Position numbers and translations under genes: made by a program. Positions 8,338-17,067 of a stretch of 64,000 nucleotides of DNA are shown here, one piece after another. The first letter of the stretch is position 1; every line of letters starts with the position of its first letter. The stretch comes from Bacteroidales bacterium (lineage in GTDB: Bacteria; Bacteroidota; Bacteroidia; Bacteroidales; ML635J-15): assembly GCA_003249955.1 (NCBI GenBank), contig QKHS01000055.1:1-64000 (forward strand), in the 5' to 3' direction. The notes below the pieces were generated by a model. The model was not told the origin of the DNA. It did no database searches and saw only the letters and a list, made by a program, of their open reading frames with translations.

Positions 8338-9654
8338 CTAGTTATTAGCAGAATTAAACACTGTAAAATTAACCAGTCTGTCGTAAGAGCTACCGGGTTC
8401 CCGATAATATAAAAATAATAAATAGTCGTTTTGGGTTTGCTGATGACTGCCTTCAAAAAAGCTGTGATCCGGCTTTTTGGTCTTATCATTATCAACCAGA
8501 AGATACCGGTAATTATAATAACCCTGTTTTAAAAACAACAGTTTTTCATAACATCTGGTTTCAAGATTATAGGTTAATTTTGAATCTTCATTAAGTTCAT
8601 AGCCTGTAAGATCTCCGTAAAGATAAATATCTGCATTGTTTAAAGGAATATTATACTCAAGACTGAACTTTACAATTGCATACTCTGCCTGAATTTCAGG
8701 AAAATCGTTGTTGGCAAACCGCTTTGTTCTTACAACATAACTACCGTTAATATCTTCCACACTACGGTAAGGAGAAAACATTTCAGGCTTGTCTTTAAGC
8801 AATGTAATATGATAATACGGTTTATTAAAATCTATCTGCTCCACGCGTTCCGAATTAAGTTCCAGATTATTAAAATTAAAATACCTGTATTCGTTTGAAG
8901 CATTGAACAAAATTTTATCATCCCATTCATAAACTACATTATCATTATCAATAAAACTGAACGGGAAATCGCAAACAACAGTATTCCACTCGTAATTCTG
9001 TATTACGACAGGCTTTAACTGTTCTGCCGGGTCGTATAAATCCAAACCTTTTTTGCTTACGGTAAAATCAAGTTTCTGATAATTATTCCGGTATTCTTTC
9101 TCAACTCCGGGGTTAATCCTTCCGGTAACCTCAGCTATTTGCTCATACACCATAAATCTTCTTGTAAAAGCAATTTTGTCACCGTCATCAGCCTTTATAT
9201 ACACAACCAAAAGATAATTCCCTGACTTTGTCAACTGCAGATCCCTGTTAGGAATTTCCAGCGTACAATGAGTATATTGCACCAATGTGCTTTGCGAATC
9301 TTCATAATCTTTTATTTCATTTTCTTCAAATCCGTCGGCATATTCAAAAAACATAAGAGTTGATGGCTTCCAGTCGTATGTACAATGAATAACGGTGTAA
9401 TAATAATCTTCCGGTCCCGATTCAATCTGGTCAAAATTAAGCAAAAGCACATTATCACTATCCAGATTAAGTACCGGATAACCCGATTCCCAGTCGGACG
9501 GATGAAGCCTTACTGTTTTTAAATTTCTGGCATATACTCTGTCTGAATAATCAATGCTGTCACGATTAATTGCAAGTAAACCACTGTTAAAAAACAATAA
9601 AGCAACTAAAACGATAAAAGCATGTCTCTTGTATGGCATAAGTATTGTAAACAT
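8338..9654 (-). CDS. Type IX secretion system plug protein (DUF5103)
   Basis: 438 residues with an N-terminal signal sequence (a second start at 9639, MPYKRH, gives a neater one). Mature part begins near YSDRVYARNLKTVRLHP, then DNVLLLNFDQ, DYYYTVIHCTYDW and DLQLTKSGNYLLVVY, the N-terminal domain of the DUF5103 family. The C-terminal half ends with NDYLLFLYYREPGSSYDRL. In Flavobacterium the related Plug protein closes the SprA outer-membrane translocon between substrates; that role is taken from the family. It fits the T9SS cargo protein at 19942. Divergent from the next gene; no T9SS core genes lie in the window. Confidence 0.88.
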   Translation of the reverse strand: MFTILMPYKRHAFIVLVALLFFNSGLLAINRDSIDYSDRVYARNLKTVRLHPSDWESGYPVLNLDSDNVLLLNFDQIESGPEDYYYTVIHCTYDWKPSTLMFFEYADGFEENEIKDYEDSQSTLVQYTHCTLEIPNRDLQLTKSGNYLLVVYIKADDGDKIAFTRRFMVYEQIAEVTGRINPGVEKEYRNNYQKLDFTVSKKGLDLYDPAEQLKPVVIQNYEWNTVVCDFPFSFIDNDNVVYEWDDKILFNASNEYRYFNFNNLELNSERVEQIDFNKPYYHITLLKDKPEMFSPYRSVEDINGSYVVRTKRFANNDFPEIQAEYAIVKFSLEYNIPLNNADIYLYGDLTGYELNEDSKLTYNLETRCYEKLLFLKQGYYNYRYLLVDNDKTKKPDHSFFEGSHQQTQNDYLLFLYYREPGSSYDRLVNFTVFNSANN

Positions 9655-9699
9655 TTTACGATTTTTTATTTTACTAAGTAAAACATATTATTTAACTTT

Positions 9700-10692
9700 A
9701 TGAAAAATTTCTTTATGAAAAATACTATAGCGTTTTGTTTTTTATTTTTATTGCCTTTGCTATCATTTTCTCAGGGAATTAATTCAAAAGCGATTAAGGT
9801 AACAAACAATCTTAATGCCAATTATACAGATGTTACGGGAACCAAGCTTACAATTATACCTCCCAGAGGATTCAGCAAGAGCAAAACTTTTACCGGATTT
9901 AACCACGAGCTTGCAGGCAGTAGCATTGTAGTTACCGAAATTCCCGGCGATGTCAACAGAAATTTTATTGGGTTCGACAAAAAATATCTTATCAAATCGG
10001 GTGTTGTAACCGAAAAAGAAACTTTTTACCAGATAAACGGGTATGATGCAATGTTAATTGAAGGAAAGCAGGTTGCTTACGGAAAAACATACTACAGACA
10101 GATGCTTGTAATCGGCGATATTTACAGAACATATCTGCTTAGTGCTTCCATGTTGTCAACATCTTCGGAAAAGCATCTTGCCGAGGTAAAAGCATCTTTA
10201 CTAAGCGTAATTTACAACCCTGATCAAAAATCGGACATTACAGACAGATTTGACTTTACAGTTGACGTAAGCGGGACTGTTTTGAAAAAAGCCAACATGA
10301 TGCTGAGTTCACTTACTTACACCGACGATGGTAATGTCCCTTCAAAAACTACAGAAAAAACTGCAATGACAATCCGAAAATCGACACTAACCAAAGCAGT
10401 AAGTGAAGACGATAAAAAGCAATTATGCATAAAGCTTTTCGAATTATATCCTCTGGAATGGGTTAGCGACATAAAACGAGATCCCAAGCTTATAAAATCC
10501 GGTAATTTATCCGGTTATGAGATTTATTCAATGGGCAAGAACAAGGAATTATACAAACAGGAAATGATTTACCAGGCAATCCTGTTCAACAATCTCGATT
10601 ATTACGTTATAACCGGTATAACCTATGGTAAGTTCGAAGAAAATCTAAGCATGTTTAAAAAAGTTATGAAAACTTTTAAGCCTTACAAGTAA
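9700..10692 (+). CDS. Secreted protein of unknown function
   Basis: 330 residues. Signal peptide about 1-25 (FLFLLPLLSFSQG), so exported. Two related halves are suggested: a PsbP/DcrB-like part with IIPPRGFSKSKTFTGF, then FDKKYLIKSG and INGYDAMLIEGKQ followed by YRTYLLSASM, and a second part beginning near TDRFDFTVDVSG. This pattern (signal, proline-containing strand, GYDAM and a later YVITG strand) is shared by small exported Bacteroidota proteins, but no activity is known. Divergent from the T9SS plug gene with only 45 nt between them. Confidence 0.7.
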   Translation: MKNFFMKNTIAFCFLFLLPLLSFSQGINSKAIKVTNNLNANYTDVTGTKLTIIPPRGFSKSKTFTGFNHELAGSSIVVTEIPGDVNRNFIGFDKKYLIKSGVVTEKETFYQINGYDAMLIEGKQVAYGKTYYRQMLVIGDIYRTYLLSASMLSTSSEKHLAEVKASLLSVIYNPDQKSDITDRFDFTVDVSGTVLKKANMMLSSLTYTDDGNVPSKTTEKTAMTIRKSTLTKAVSEDDKKQLCIKLFELYPLEWVSDIKRDPKLIKSGNLSGYEIYSMGKNKELYKQEMIYQAILFNNLDYYVITGITYGKFEENLSMFKKVMKTFKPYK

Positions 10693-10837
10693 TTACGCAG
10701 TCGAAAAACTGCTAATCATTTTTTATAACCCCGGAATTAAATTTTTATTAAGCAAATTTAACATTTTGCATACTTATTTTAGTGCAGATATCGGTTATAT
10801 TAGCATGAAATATTATGTAATTATTTATTTTACAAAA

Positions 10838-11017
10838 ATGGAAAGGCTTTTAAAAAACATCAGGTATTTCGGATTTCTCGGATTCTTCAGTATCCTGGGA
10901 TTTCGTTATTTTCAGACTGATGAATGGTCGTATTTGTTATTTTTCCCATGGGTACTCTGGTTTGCATTTTTCATTCCGGGATTGACAAAGTGGAAAGATA
11001 ATTACGACAGTAAATAA
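10838..11017 (+). CDS. Small membrane protein
   Basis: 59 residues from ATG 10838; an upstream TTG at 10766 would add a non-conserved tail. Two hydrophobic stretches (about 9-22 GFLGFFSILGFRY and 29-48 LLFFPWVLWFAFFIPGL) followed by a charged end. It resembles short DUF3796-like membrane proteins, but this is not certain. Function unknown. The next gene is convergent. Confidence 0.5.
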   Translation: MERLLKNIRYFGFLGFFSILGFRYFQTDEWSYLLFFPWVLWFAFFIPGLTKWKDNYDSK

Positions 11018-11037
11018 TGTAGTTCAAAACCATCTGA

Positions 11038-12465
11038 CTATTCAGAGGTCATCCCTATCTCCCTGTGTATCAGCCTGACAGGTACGTTATAATTATTGCG
11101 GATAAACTCAGCCATATGCTCGGCACAATATACGCTGCGATGCTGTCCGCCGGTACAACCAAAACTTATCATAAGAGAATTAAAATCTCTTTCGATATAA
11201 TTATCGATTGTAGGTTTTACGGATGCAATTGCATTTAGAACAAAATCATCAATATCAGAATTTGATTTAAAGAAATCTATTACTGCCTTATCTCTGCCTG
11301 TTTTGGTTTTATATTCCGTATAACGCCCGGGATTGTGAATTCCCCTGCAGTCGAAAACAAAGCCACCTCCGTTTCCGGTCTTATCATCAGGAATTCCTTT
11401 TTTATAACTAAAGCTATAGACGGTAATCGTAAACTCAGGGAAAACATGATTCTCAAAACTCTTTAAAACTGATATTTCATGCAAAACCCTGCTCAGTTCA
11501 GGATAAGATTCAAGCACAGGTCTGGTCTGTAATAACTGCTCCAGATTGCGCAAAGCAAAAGGAATACTTTCAATAAAATGTTGCTTTTTCTCAATCAGTC
11601 CCCGCAAACCATAAGCCCCGAGAGTTTGCATCACGCGCACATACACATAACTATAAAATCTTTTGGTAAAATTTTGTTTGTCTATATTAACATATGTGTT
11701 TATCTGACCATAATAATAATCAAGTAATTCCTGTTTTTTTTCTTCGGGAATAGCAGCTTTTGCCTGATAAAGCAATGATGCTACATCATACTCGGGAGCT
11801 CCCTTTCTCCCACCCTGATAATCAATAAAGTAAGGCTCGTCATTCTTTATAATTATATTGCGGGACTGGAAATCACGGAACATAAAAAACTTCCACCCGT
11901 CATCAGACAAGCCTGATGCAAAACACTCAAAATCGTCCTGTAATTTTTTCTCGTCATAATTTACACCTGTGCGGTTAAGAAAATAATACTTAAAATAATT
12001 AAGGTCGAACAATATTGACTGTGTATCGAATTCACTTATCGAATATGCTTTGGAAAAATCAATATAACTTGCTGAGGTTATCTGCATTTTAACCAAAGCT
12101 TTTAATGATTTTTTGTACAATTCCGTCAGATAATCATTAAATCCGCTGGTTTTACGTTCTCTTTCAACAATTCCCAACAACAAATCGTCACCGAAATCTT
12201 CAATAAAATAACAATTAAGATCTTCCGAAACATAAAAAATATCAGGAACATTCAGCCCAACAGATTTAAATACGGAAGAAAAATACAGAAATGTTTCCGT
12301 TTCTGTAATATTTTCGCTGTAAACCCCCAATACCGAATTATTACCATTAACAAATCTAAAATAAGACCTGTCCGAACCGGCCTGAGTTATACGACTGCAT
12401 TTTTCAGGACTTGCACTATAAAATATGCTATAATAATCCGTAAGAATCTTTTTAATATCTTTCAT
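11038..12465 (-). CDS. Sugar kinase-like phosphotransferase fused to RapZ C-terminal domain
   Basis: 475 residues from ATG 12465 (an upstream start at 12513 adds a poor leader). Residues about 1-310 are an aminoglycoside-phosphotransferase fold kinase: SDRSYFRF nucleotide loop, YFIEDFGDDLL hinge, catalytic FRDFQSRNII and metal-binding IDYQGG. Residues about 345-475 match the RapZ C-terminal domain: VYSFSYKKGIP, FVFDCRGIHNPG and the signature ISFGCTGGQHRSVY. The kinase half resembles AmgK-type MurNAc/GlcNAc anomeric kinases; the RapZ C-terminal domain in E. coli binds glucosamine-6-phosphate and the sRNA GlmY/GlmZ. Combined with neighbouring anmK, a role in amino-sugar or cell-wall recycling is inferred. 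Confidence 0.85.
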   Translation of the reverse strand: MKDIKKILTDYYSIFYSASPEKCSRITQAGSDRSYFRFVNGNNSVLGVYSENITETETFLYFSSVFKSVGLNVPDIFYVSEDLNCYFIEDFGDDLLLGIVERERKTSGFNDYLTELYKKSLKALVKMQITSASYIDFSKAYSISEFDTQSILFDLNYFKYYFLNRTGVNYDEKKLQDDFECFASGLSDDGWKFFMFRDFQSRNIIIKNDEPYFIDYQGGRKGAPEYDVASLLYQAKAAIPEEKKQELLDYYYGQINTYVNIDKQNFTKRFYSYVYVRVMQTLGAYGLRGLIEKKQHFIESIPFALRNLEQLLQTRPVLESYPELSRVLHEISVLKSFENHVFPEFTITVYSFSYKKGIPDDKTGNGGGFVFDCRGIHNPGRYTEYKTKTGRDKAVIDFFKSNSDIDDFVLNAIASVKPTIDNYIERDFNSLMISFGCTGGQHRSVYCAEHMAEFIRNNYNVPVRLIHREIGMTSE

Positions 12466-12639
12466 CTTGCAAAACATCTGATTTGCAGTAAAAATAGACA
12501 AACAAATCAACATTTTTATAGAGTAAATTGATTTTTTTCAACTTATGAGTGTTAGAAAACTTTACAATGCTGTTTTATTAAGCTAAAGCAAAATGGCACT
12601 TTTTTGTAACAAAACTACAGAATTACAATCAGTAAGAAT

Positions 12640-13701
12640 TTAAGGCATTGCCAGAGATCCGCTGCACGAATCCCTTCCTGCTCCTGTAACAGAAGCAAGG
12701 CAATTATTTTTATTAAGATAACGTAGTAATCCTGAAAAAGCAAAAACCACGGCTTCTTTAAAGTTTATCAGCTCAGGTTTCGGAACAACAATCTCCGCAT
12801 CGGTATTTTCTTTTATCACAGAAATAAAAAAATCGTTAAAAGCACCTCCGCCGGTTATCAAGACATTTTTCCGTCCGTTTAATTCAGTTGCAATTTTTTT
12901 TGCCGAATGAACTGCAAAAGTATGAAGAACATCTTCTGTTTTTGCCCCGGAATACCTGTCAAGGACAGGACGGACGAATTCATCAACCCATTCTCTGGAC
13001 AAAGATTTAGGTGCTTTTTTTGTATAATATTCCAAAGCATCAAGTTCAGAGAGCATCCCGGAAATAAGTTCTCCCGATGAAGCAACTATACCTTTGTCAT
13101 CGTATTTTAATCCAAGCCTGCCGGCAAGTTCATTCAATACAATATTAACTGCCGAAATATCATAAGCAACACGTTGTCCTCCGGTATTTTTAAAAGAAAC
13201 ATTGGAAAAACCTCCAAGATTAAGACATGCATCATATTGTCCGAAAAGAAGTTCGTCTCCTATGGGAACCAGCGGAGCTCCCTGCCCTCCTAACGCTATA
13301 TCGCCGGACCGGAAATCATATACACAGGCAATACCTGTCAATTTTGCTATAACTTCGCCACTACCTATCTGTAAAGTATAAAATTCCTCCGGATTATGAA
13401 ATACCGTATGTCCGTGTGATGCTATCAGCAATATGTCTTCTTTTATGCCGGACTTAAATTTATTAATGTTAGCAGCGCAGAATTTTGCAAATTCAATATC
13501 CGCTTTTCGAAGAGATTTCGCGTCAAGTGTATGCAGTTTGAGTAAACTTTCTCTCATTTCAGCAGAGTACTCCACCGATTCAGCCTTTTTTATTTTTACA
13601 GACACCCGATTGTCATTAAAGGCAAAAGAACATAGTGCTATATCGAGGCCATCAACCGAAGTTCCCGACATCAGACCAATTACTGAATACTCCTGCATCA
13701 A
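12640..13701 (-). CDS. anmK: Anhydro-N-acetylmuramic acid kinase
   Basis: 353 residues, normal length. It opens and phosphorylates 1,6-anhydro-MurNAc released from peptidoglycan, giving MurNAc-6-phosphate. The N-terminal phosphate loop GLMSGTSVDGLDIALC is intact, as are GQGAPLVPIGDELLF, LGGFSNVSF and the C-terminal ITGGGAFNDFF. The acidic catalytic residue lies in the DFRSGDIALGGQGAP region. It lies 175 nt upstream (in reading direction) of the APH-RapZ fusion gene and may be co-transcribed. Start ATG at 13701; MQE one codon later is equally good. Confidence 0.95.
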   Translation of the reverse strand: MMQEYSVIGLMSGTSVDGLDIALCSFAFNDNRVSVKIKKAESVEYSAEMRESLLKLHTLDAKSLRKADIEFAKFCAANINKFKSGIKEDILLIASHGHTVFHNPEEFYTLQIGSGEVIAKLTGIACVYDFRSGDIALGGQGAPLVPIGDELLFGQYDACLNLGGFSNVSFKNTGGQRVAYDISAVNIVLNELAGRLGLKYDDKGIVASSGELISGMLSELDALEYYTKKAPKSLSREWVDEFVRPVLDRYSGAKTEDVLHTFAVHSAKKIATELNGRKNVLITGGGAFNDFFISVIKENTDAEIVVPKPELINFKEAVVFAFSGLLRYLNKNNCLASVTGAGRDSCSGSLAMP

Positions 13702-13783
13702 ATGATTTTTATATTTTTTTTGTACAAAAATAGAATATTTAAAACAAATTCTTTATCTTAGCAGTCAATAAAATTTATCTGAA

Positions 13784-14641
13784 ATGAAAAGAATAATTGT
13801 TCCCGTTGATTTTTCTCAAGAATCGTTGAAAGGGCTTGAATTGGCTATATTGTATGCCAATAAGTTTAATTCAGACCTGCAAATGGTATTTGTACAAAGC
13901 AGTAAACCCGGAAAATTTCATATTGAGTTAAAGAATCAGTATGATTATGCATTGGAAGAATTTGAAACAATTGTAAGAAAATACAGAGCACAACTTCATC
14001 AGGACTGCGATTTTTCTTATATTATTAAATCAGGAAAGGTTCACGAAGAAGTTGCCCATCAGGCAGAAGCATTCGACGATTCAATGATTATCTGTTCTAC
14101 TAATGGTGAGTCAGGCTTCTCCGACTATGTTATAGGAAGCAATGCATACAGGATTGTTCAGGAAACAGACAGACCGGTTATTACGGTTACTTCTGATAAA
14201 TACATTGGTGAAGTAAAAAAGATAGTTATGCCGTTGGATATTACTAAAGAAACACGCGAAAAAGTTCCTTTGGTAGCACGTATTGCAAAAGTATTTGACT
14301 CTGAGGTACATATTATTAAGGTAACAGGTTCTATGAATGAAGGTGTTCACAACAAATTAAAAATGTATGCAACTCAGGTAAAGAAATTTTTTGATGAGCA
14401 GGGTGTTAGATATCAGTCAAGTCTTTTGATAGGAGATAATATTTCTGACTCAACAATTGAATATGCAAAAACTGTTGATGCTGATCTTATTGCAATAATG
14501 ACAGAACAGACAACAACAATTGCTAATTTTCTTTTAGGCTCTTTTGCTTATCAAATGCTTAATACTTCGCCGATACCTGTATTGAGTGTTACGCCAAAAG
14601 GCTTATTCTTCACTTATGGAATGAGAACTACAGGCGGATGA
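13784..14641 (+). CDS. Tandem universal stress protein
   Basis: 285 residues with two UspA domains. Domain 1 (about 1-140) has RIIVPVDFSQESLKGLELA and ends in IGSNAYRIVQETDRPVITV. Domain 2 (about 145-278) has KIVMPLDITKETREKVPL and LLGSFAYQMLNTSPIPVLSV. The G-S-N/F-A-Y loop corresponds to the ATP-binding G-x-G-S/T region. Cytoplasmic stress or energy-state sensor by family. Single-gene unit with its own terminator at 14662. Confidence 0.92.
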   Translation: MKRIIVPVDFSQESLKGLELAILYANKFNSDLQMVFVQSSKPGKFHIELKNQYDYALEEFETIVRKYRAQLHQDCDFSYIIKSGKVHEEVAHQAEAFDDSMIICSTNGESGFSDYVIGSNAYRIVQETDRPVITVTSDKYIGEVKKIVMPLDITKETREKVPLVARIAKVFDSEVHIIKVTGSMNEGVHNKLKMYATQVKKFFDEQGVRYQSSLLIGDNISDSTIEYAKTVDADLIAIMTEQTTTIANFLLGSFAYQMLNTSPIPVLSVTPKGLFFTYGMRTTGG

Positions 14642-14661
14642 TAATAAAAATAGCAAACCCC

Positions 14662-14693
14662 GGAGCGATTGGAAACAATCGCTCCTTTTTTTT
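14662..14693 (+). terminator. Rho-independent terminator after universal stress gene
   Basis: A 10-bp perfect stem GGAGCGATTG-GAAA-CAATCGCTCC is followed by eight T residues, 20 nt after the stop codon. Confidence 0.93.
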
Positions 14694-14724
14694 AATATTA
14701 TGCTAAGGAATAAAGTAATACTAA

Positions 14725-14763
14725 TTGCGTTACATTATTAATTTTACTTATTTTTGTTTAATA
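14725..14763 (+). promoter_or_regulatory. Promoter with TTG and TATTTTTG elements
   Basis: TTG at 14725-14727 and TATTTTTG at 14749-14756 fit the Bacteroidota -33/-7 spacing. The transcript would start near 14763, which favours ATG 14782 as the start of the lipoprotein gene over any upstream codon. Confidence 0.6.
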
Positions 14764-14781
14764 ATTATTAAAGTATTTTTT

Positions 14782-15291
14782 ATGAAAAATCTTAACGTCA
14801 TTCTGATTTTCAGCCTTTTGGCTGTAATGGCATTATCTTGCGGAGGTAATAAAACTGAAGAAAAAAAAGAAGTAAAACCTGCACAAAATCTTGATGAGCT
14901 TGTTAAAAAGTTTGATAATAAAGAATTTAAAGATTGTGACGAATTTCTGGCTGCCGGAGATGAGATTATTGACGTTTATATTGCAACTGTAAATAAGGCT
15001 TATGATGGTGACGCAAAAGCAAAAACAGATCTTGAAGTTTTTGAAGATTTTATGAACAAATTTGATAAAACTGCAGAAAAATTTTCAGTAGAATGTCCTG
15101 ACAAATTTGATAAATGGGCCGAAAAAACAGATAAACGTGTTTCGGAAGTTACAGATAAACTTATTCAGATTTTTTATGAAGAATATGAAGGCCTGCAATG
15201 GGATGAAAATATTGACAAAGAACTTGAAAAACAACTCGAGGAACTTAACGAGGATTTGAAGAAAGTTGAAGAAGAAGACAATGCTTTGTAA
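14782..15291 (+). CDS. Small lipoprotein, charged helical
   Basis: 169 residues from ATG 14782. Type II signal peptide with lipobox ALSC, so lipid-anchored after about residue 19. The mature part is almost entirely charged helix, rich in Lys, Glu and Asp, with two cysteines (FKDCDEFL and SVECPDKFD) and a heptad-like C-terminus (LEKQLEELNEDLKKVEEE). It resembles other Bacteroidota DUF6591-like lipoproteins, but no function is known. Terminator upstream and a promoter at 14725-14756 make it the first gene of its unit; the next gene starts 19 nt after. Confidence 0.75.
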   Translation: MKNLNVILIFSLLAVMALSCGGNKTEEKKEVKPAQNLDELVKKFDNKEFKDCDEFLAAGDEIIDVYIATVNKAYDGDAKAKTDLEVFEDFMNKFDKTAEKFSVECPDKFDKWAEKTDKRVSEVTDKLIQIFYEEYEGLQWDENIDKELEKQLEELNEDLKKVEEEDNAL

Positions 15292-15310
15292 AATGATTCT
15301 TAAGTTTTAA

Positions 15311-16234
15311 ATGTTAAACATATGCATACCGGTTTTTAATTACGATGTAAACACATTGGTAAGTTCATTACACAAGCAGTGTATTGAAGCCGGTACAGAT
15401 TTTAACATCCTGATATTTGAAGATGGTTCGGATAAAGAACACATAGAAATTAACAGTAAAATTAAGCTGCTTCCGAATGTAAAACAATTAATTTCAGAAA
15501 AAAACACCGGCCGTAGTGCCGCCCGTAATTTTCTCGCAGATAATGCATTGCCCGGAAAAATACTATTCATGGATTGTGACTCTGCAATACACGATAAAAA
15601 TTACATTAAAAATTATCTCGAAAACTTTGACAAAGATATTGTGTGTGGAGGAACAGCGTATTTACCGGCACAAAAAAAACAGCCTTCGGTATTAAGATAC
15701 AAATACGGGATAAAGCGTGAGATGACTACTGCGGCCACAAGAAACAAAAATCCGAACAAAGCCTTTTCCACATTCAATTTCATGATTTCGAAAGATATTT
15801 TCAAAACTGTAAGATTCAGAGAATTTTTGCACGGATACGGCCACGAAGACAGCTTATTCGGATTTGAACTTAAAACAAATTCTTATAATATACACCACAT
15901 TGACAATCCGGTTGTTCACGAAGGAATAGAAGACAACAATATATTTCTTGAAAAAACTGAACAGGGAATCAGAAACCTTTTAATAATAGAAAACAACAAG
16001 CTTATTAATAAAGACTTTACCCGGGAAATAAGAATTGTCAAAACATATTACAAACTACGTAAACTCAGGCTGGTAAGCATTCCCTACATTTTTTTCAGAC
16101 TTTTTGAAAACATTGTTAAAAAACATTTGTTAAAATCTCATAATCCATGTTTATACATGTTTGATTTATACAAAATTGGTTATTATTGTAAAATAAAAAG
16201 ACTTGAAAATGAAAAAACACTCATTAATAATTAG
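15311..16234 (+). CDS. GT2-family glycosyltransferase
   Basis: 307 residues. GT-A domain begins LNICIPVFNYDVNTLV; EDGSD and KNTGRSAARNFLA follow, and the metal-binding site is LFMDCDSAI (DCD). GYGHEDSLFGFEL is the region holding the catalytic acidic residue in chondroitin-synthase-like GT2 enzymes. The C-terminal 70 residues are basic and hydrophobic but not clearly transmembrane. Sugar and acceptor are unknown; probably cytoplasmic face. The 3' end overlaps the M48 protease gene by 26 nt. Confidence 0.88.
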   Translation: MLNICIPVFNYDVNTLVSSLHKQCIEAGTDFNILIFEDGSDKEHIEINSKIKLLPNVKQLISEKNTGRSAARNFLADNALPGKILFMDCDSAIHDKNYIKNYLENFDKDIVCGGTAYLPAQKKQPSVLRYKYGIKREMTTAATRNKNPNKAFSTFNFMISKDIFKTVRFREFLHGYGHEDSLFGFELKTNSYNIHHIDNPVVHEGIEDNNIFLEKTEQGIRNLLIIENNKLINKDFTREIRIVKTYYKLRKLRLVSIPYIFFRLFENIVKKHLLKSHNPCLYMFDLYKIGYYCKIKRLENEKTLINN

Positions 16235-17030
16235 AAGCATTATTCCTGTTATTTTGATTTTCATGTTATTCCTGAGCAATTGTTCTACAATTCCGATTAT
16301 AGGTCGCAAACAACTTACACTTCTCCCCGAATCGCAGCTTGTAAGTATGGGAGTAACCAATTACCGGGGTTTTCTGGACACAATGCCACTGGCTGCCGAT
16401 GCTAAAAACACGCAGATGCTGAACGAAGTAGGTACAAATATTTCAAACGCTGTGGAGCAATACCTTAAAGATAACGGGCTGGAAAACAGATTAAAAGACT
16501 TTGACTGGGAATATGCACTGGTAGAGTCAAATGTCCCAAACGCATGGTGTATGCCGGGAGGAAAAATTTGTTTTTACACGGGAATATTGCCTTACACAAA
16601 AAATGCTGACGGAATGGCTGTTGTTATGGGGCACGAAATTGCACATGCTGTTGCCCGTCATGGGAACGAACGAATGACACAACAACTCCTTACTATTGCA
16701 GGGGGCATGGCGTTATCTGAGTTTATAAAAACCAAACCTGCCGAAACCCAAAGTGTCTTTTTAAATGTTTTTTCTGTTGGTGCTCAGGTAGGAATACTGC
16801 TTCCATATTCCCGCAAGCATGAATACGAAGCCGACAGGCTTGGTCTAATATTTATGGCTATGGCAGGATACAATCCAGAAGAGGCTGTAGCATTCTGGAC
16901 AAGAATGTCAGAATCAGGCGGTGCAAAACCACCCGAATTCCTCAGCACGCACCCTTCGGACATAAAAAGAATAGCAAACATGAAAAAAGTTCTTCCCGAA
17001 GCAATGACATACTATAATAAATATAAATAA
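16209..17030 (+). CDS. M48-family metalloprotease lipoprotein
   Basis: 273 residues from ATG 16209 (a TTG two codons earlier is possible). Lipobox FLSNC near residue 25 points to lipid anchoring in the envelope. Peptidase domain: MPGGKICFYTGIL, zinc motif HEIAHAVARH and third-ligand motif YEADRLGL, then LSTHPSDIKRIANM. This is the BepA/LoiP-like group that handles outer-membrane protein quality; that role is taken from the family. The start lies inside the preceding glycosyltransferase gene. Confidence 0.92.
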   Translation: MKKHSLIIRSIIPVILIFMLFLSNCSTIPIIGRKQLTLLPESQLVSMGVTNYRGFLDTMPLAADAKNTQMLNEVGTNISNAVEQYLKDNGLENRLKDFDWEYALVESNVPNAWCMPGGKICFYTGILPYTKNADGMAVVMGHEIAHAVARHGNERMTQQLLTIAGGMALSEFIKTKPAETQSVFLNVFSVGAQVGILLPYSRKHEYEADRLGLIFMAMAGYNPEEAVAFWTRMSESGGAKPPEFLSTHPSDIKRIANMKKVLPEAMTYYNKYK

Positions 17031-17035
17031 AATTT

Positions 17036-17043
17036 TATCTTTG
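17036..17043 (+). promoter_or_regulatory. TATCTTTG -7 element
   Basis: A perfect TAnnTTTG match 24 nt before the ATG at 17068. It indicates a separate transcript start for the dihydroorotate dehydrogenase-like gene. Confidence 0.6.
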
Positions 17044-17067
17044 TAAGCAAATTATAATTAGGCAGCT

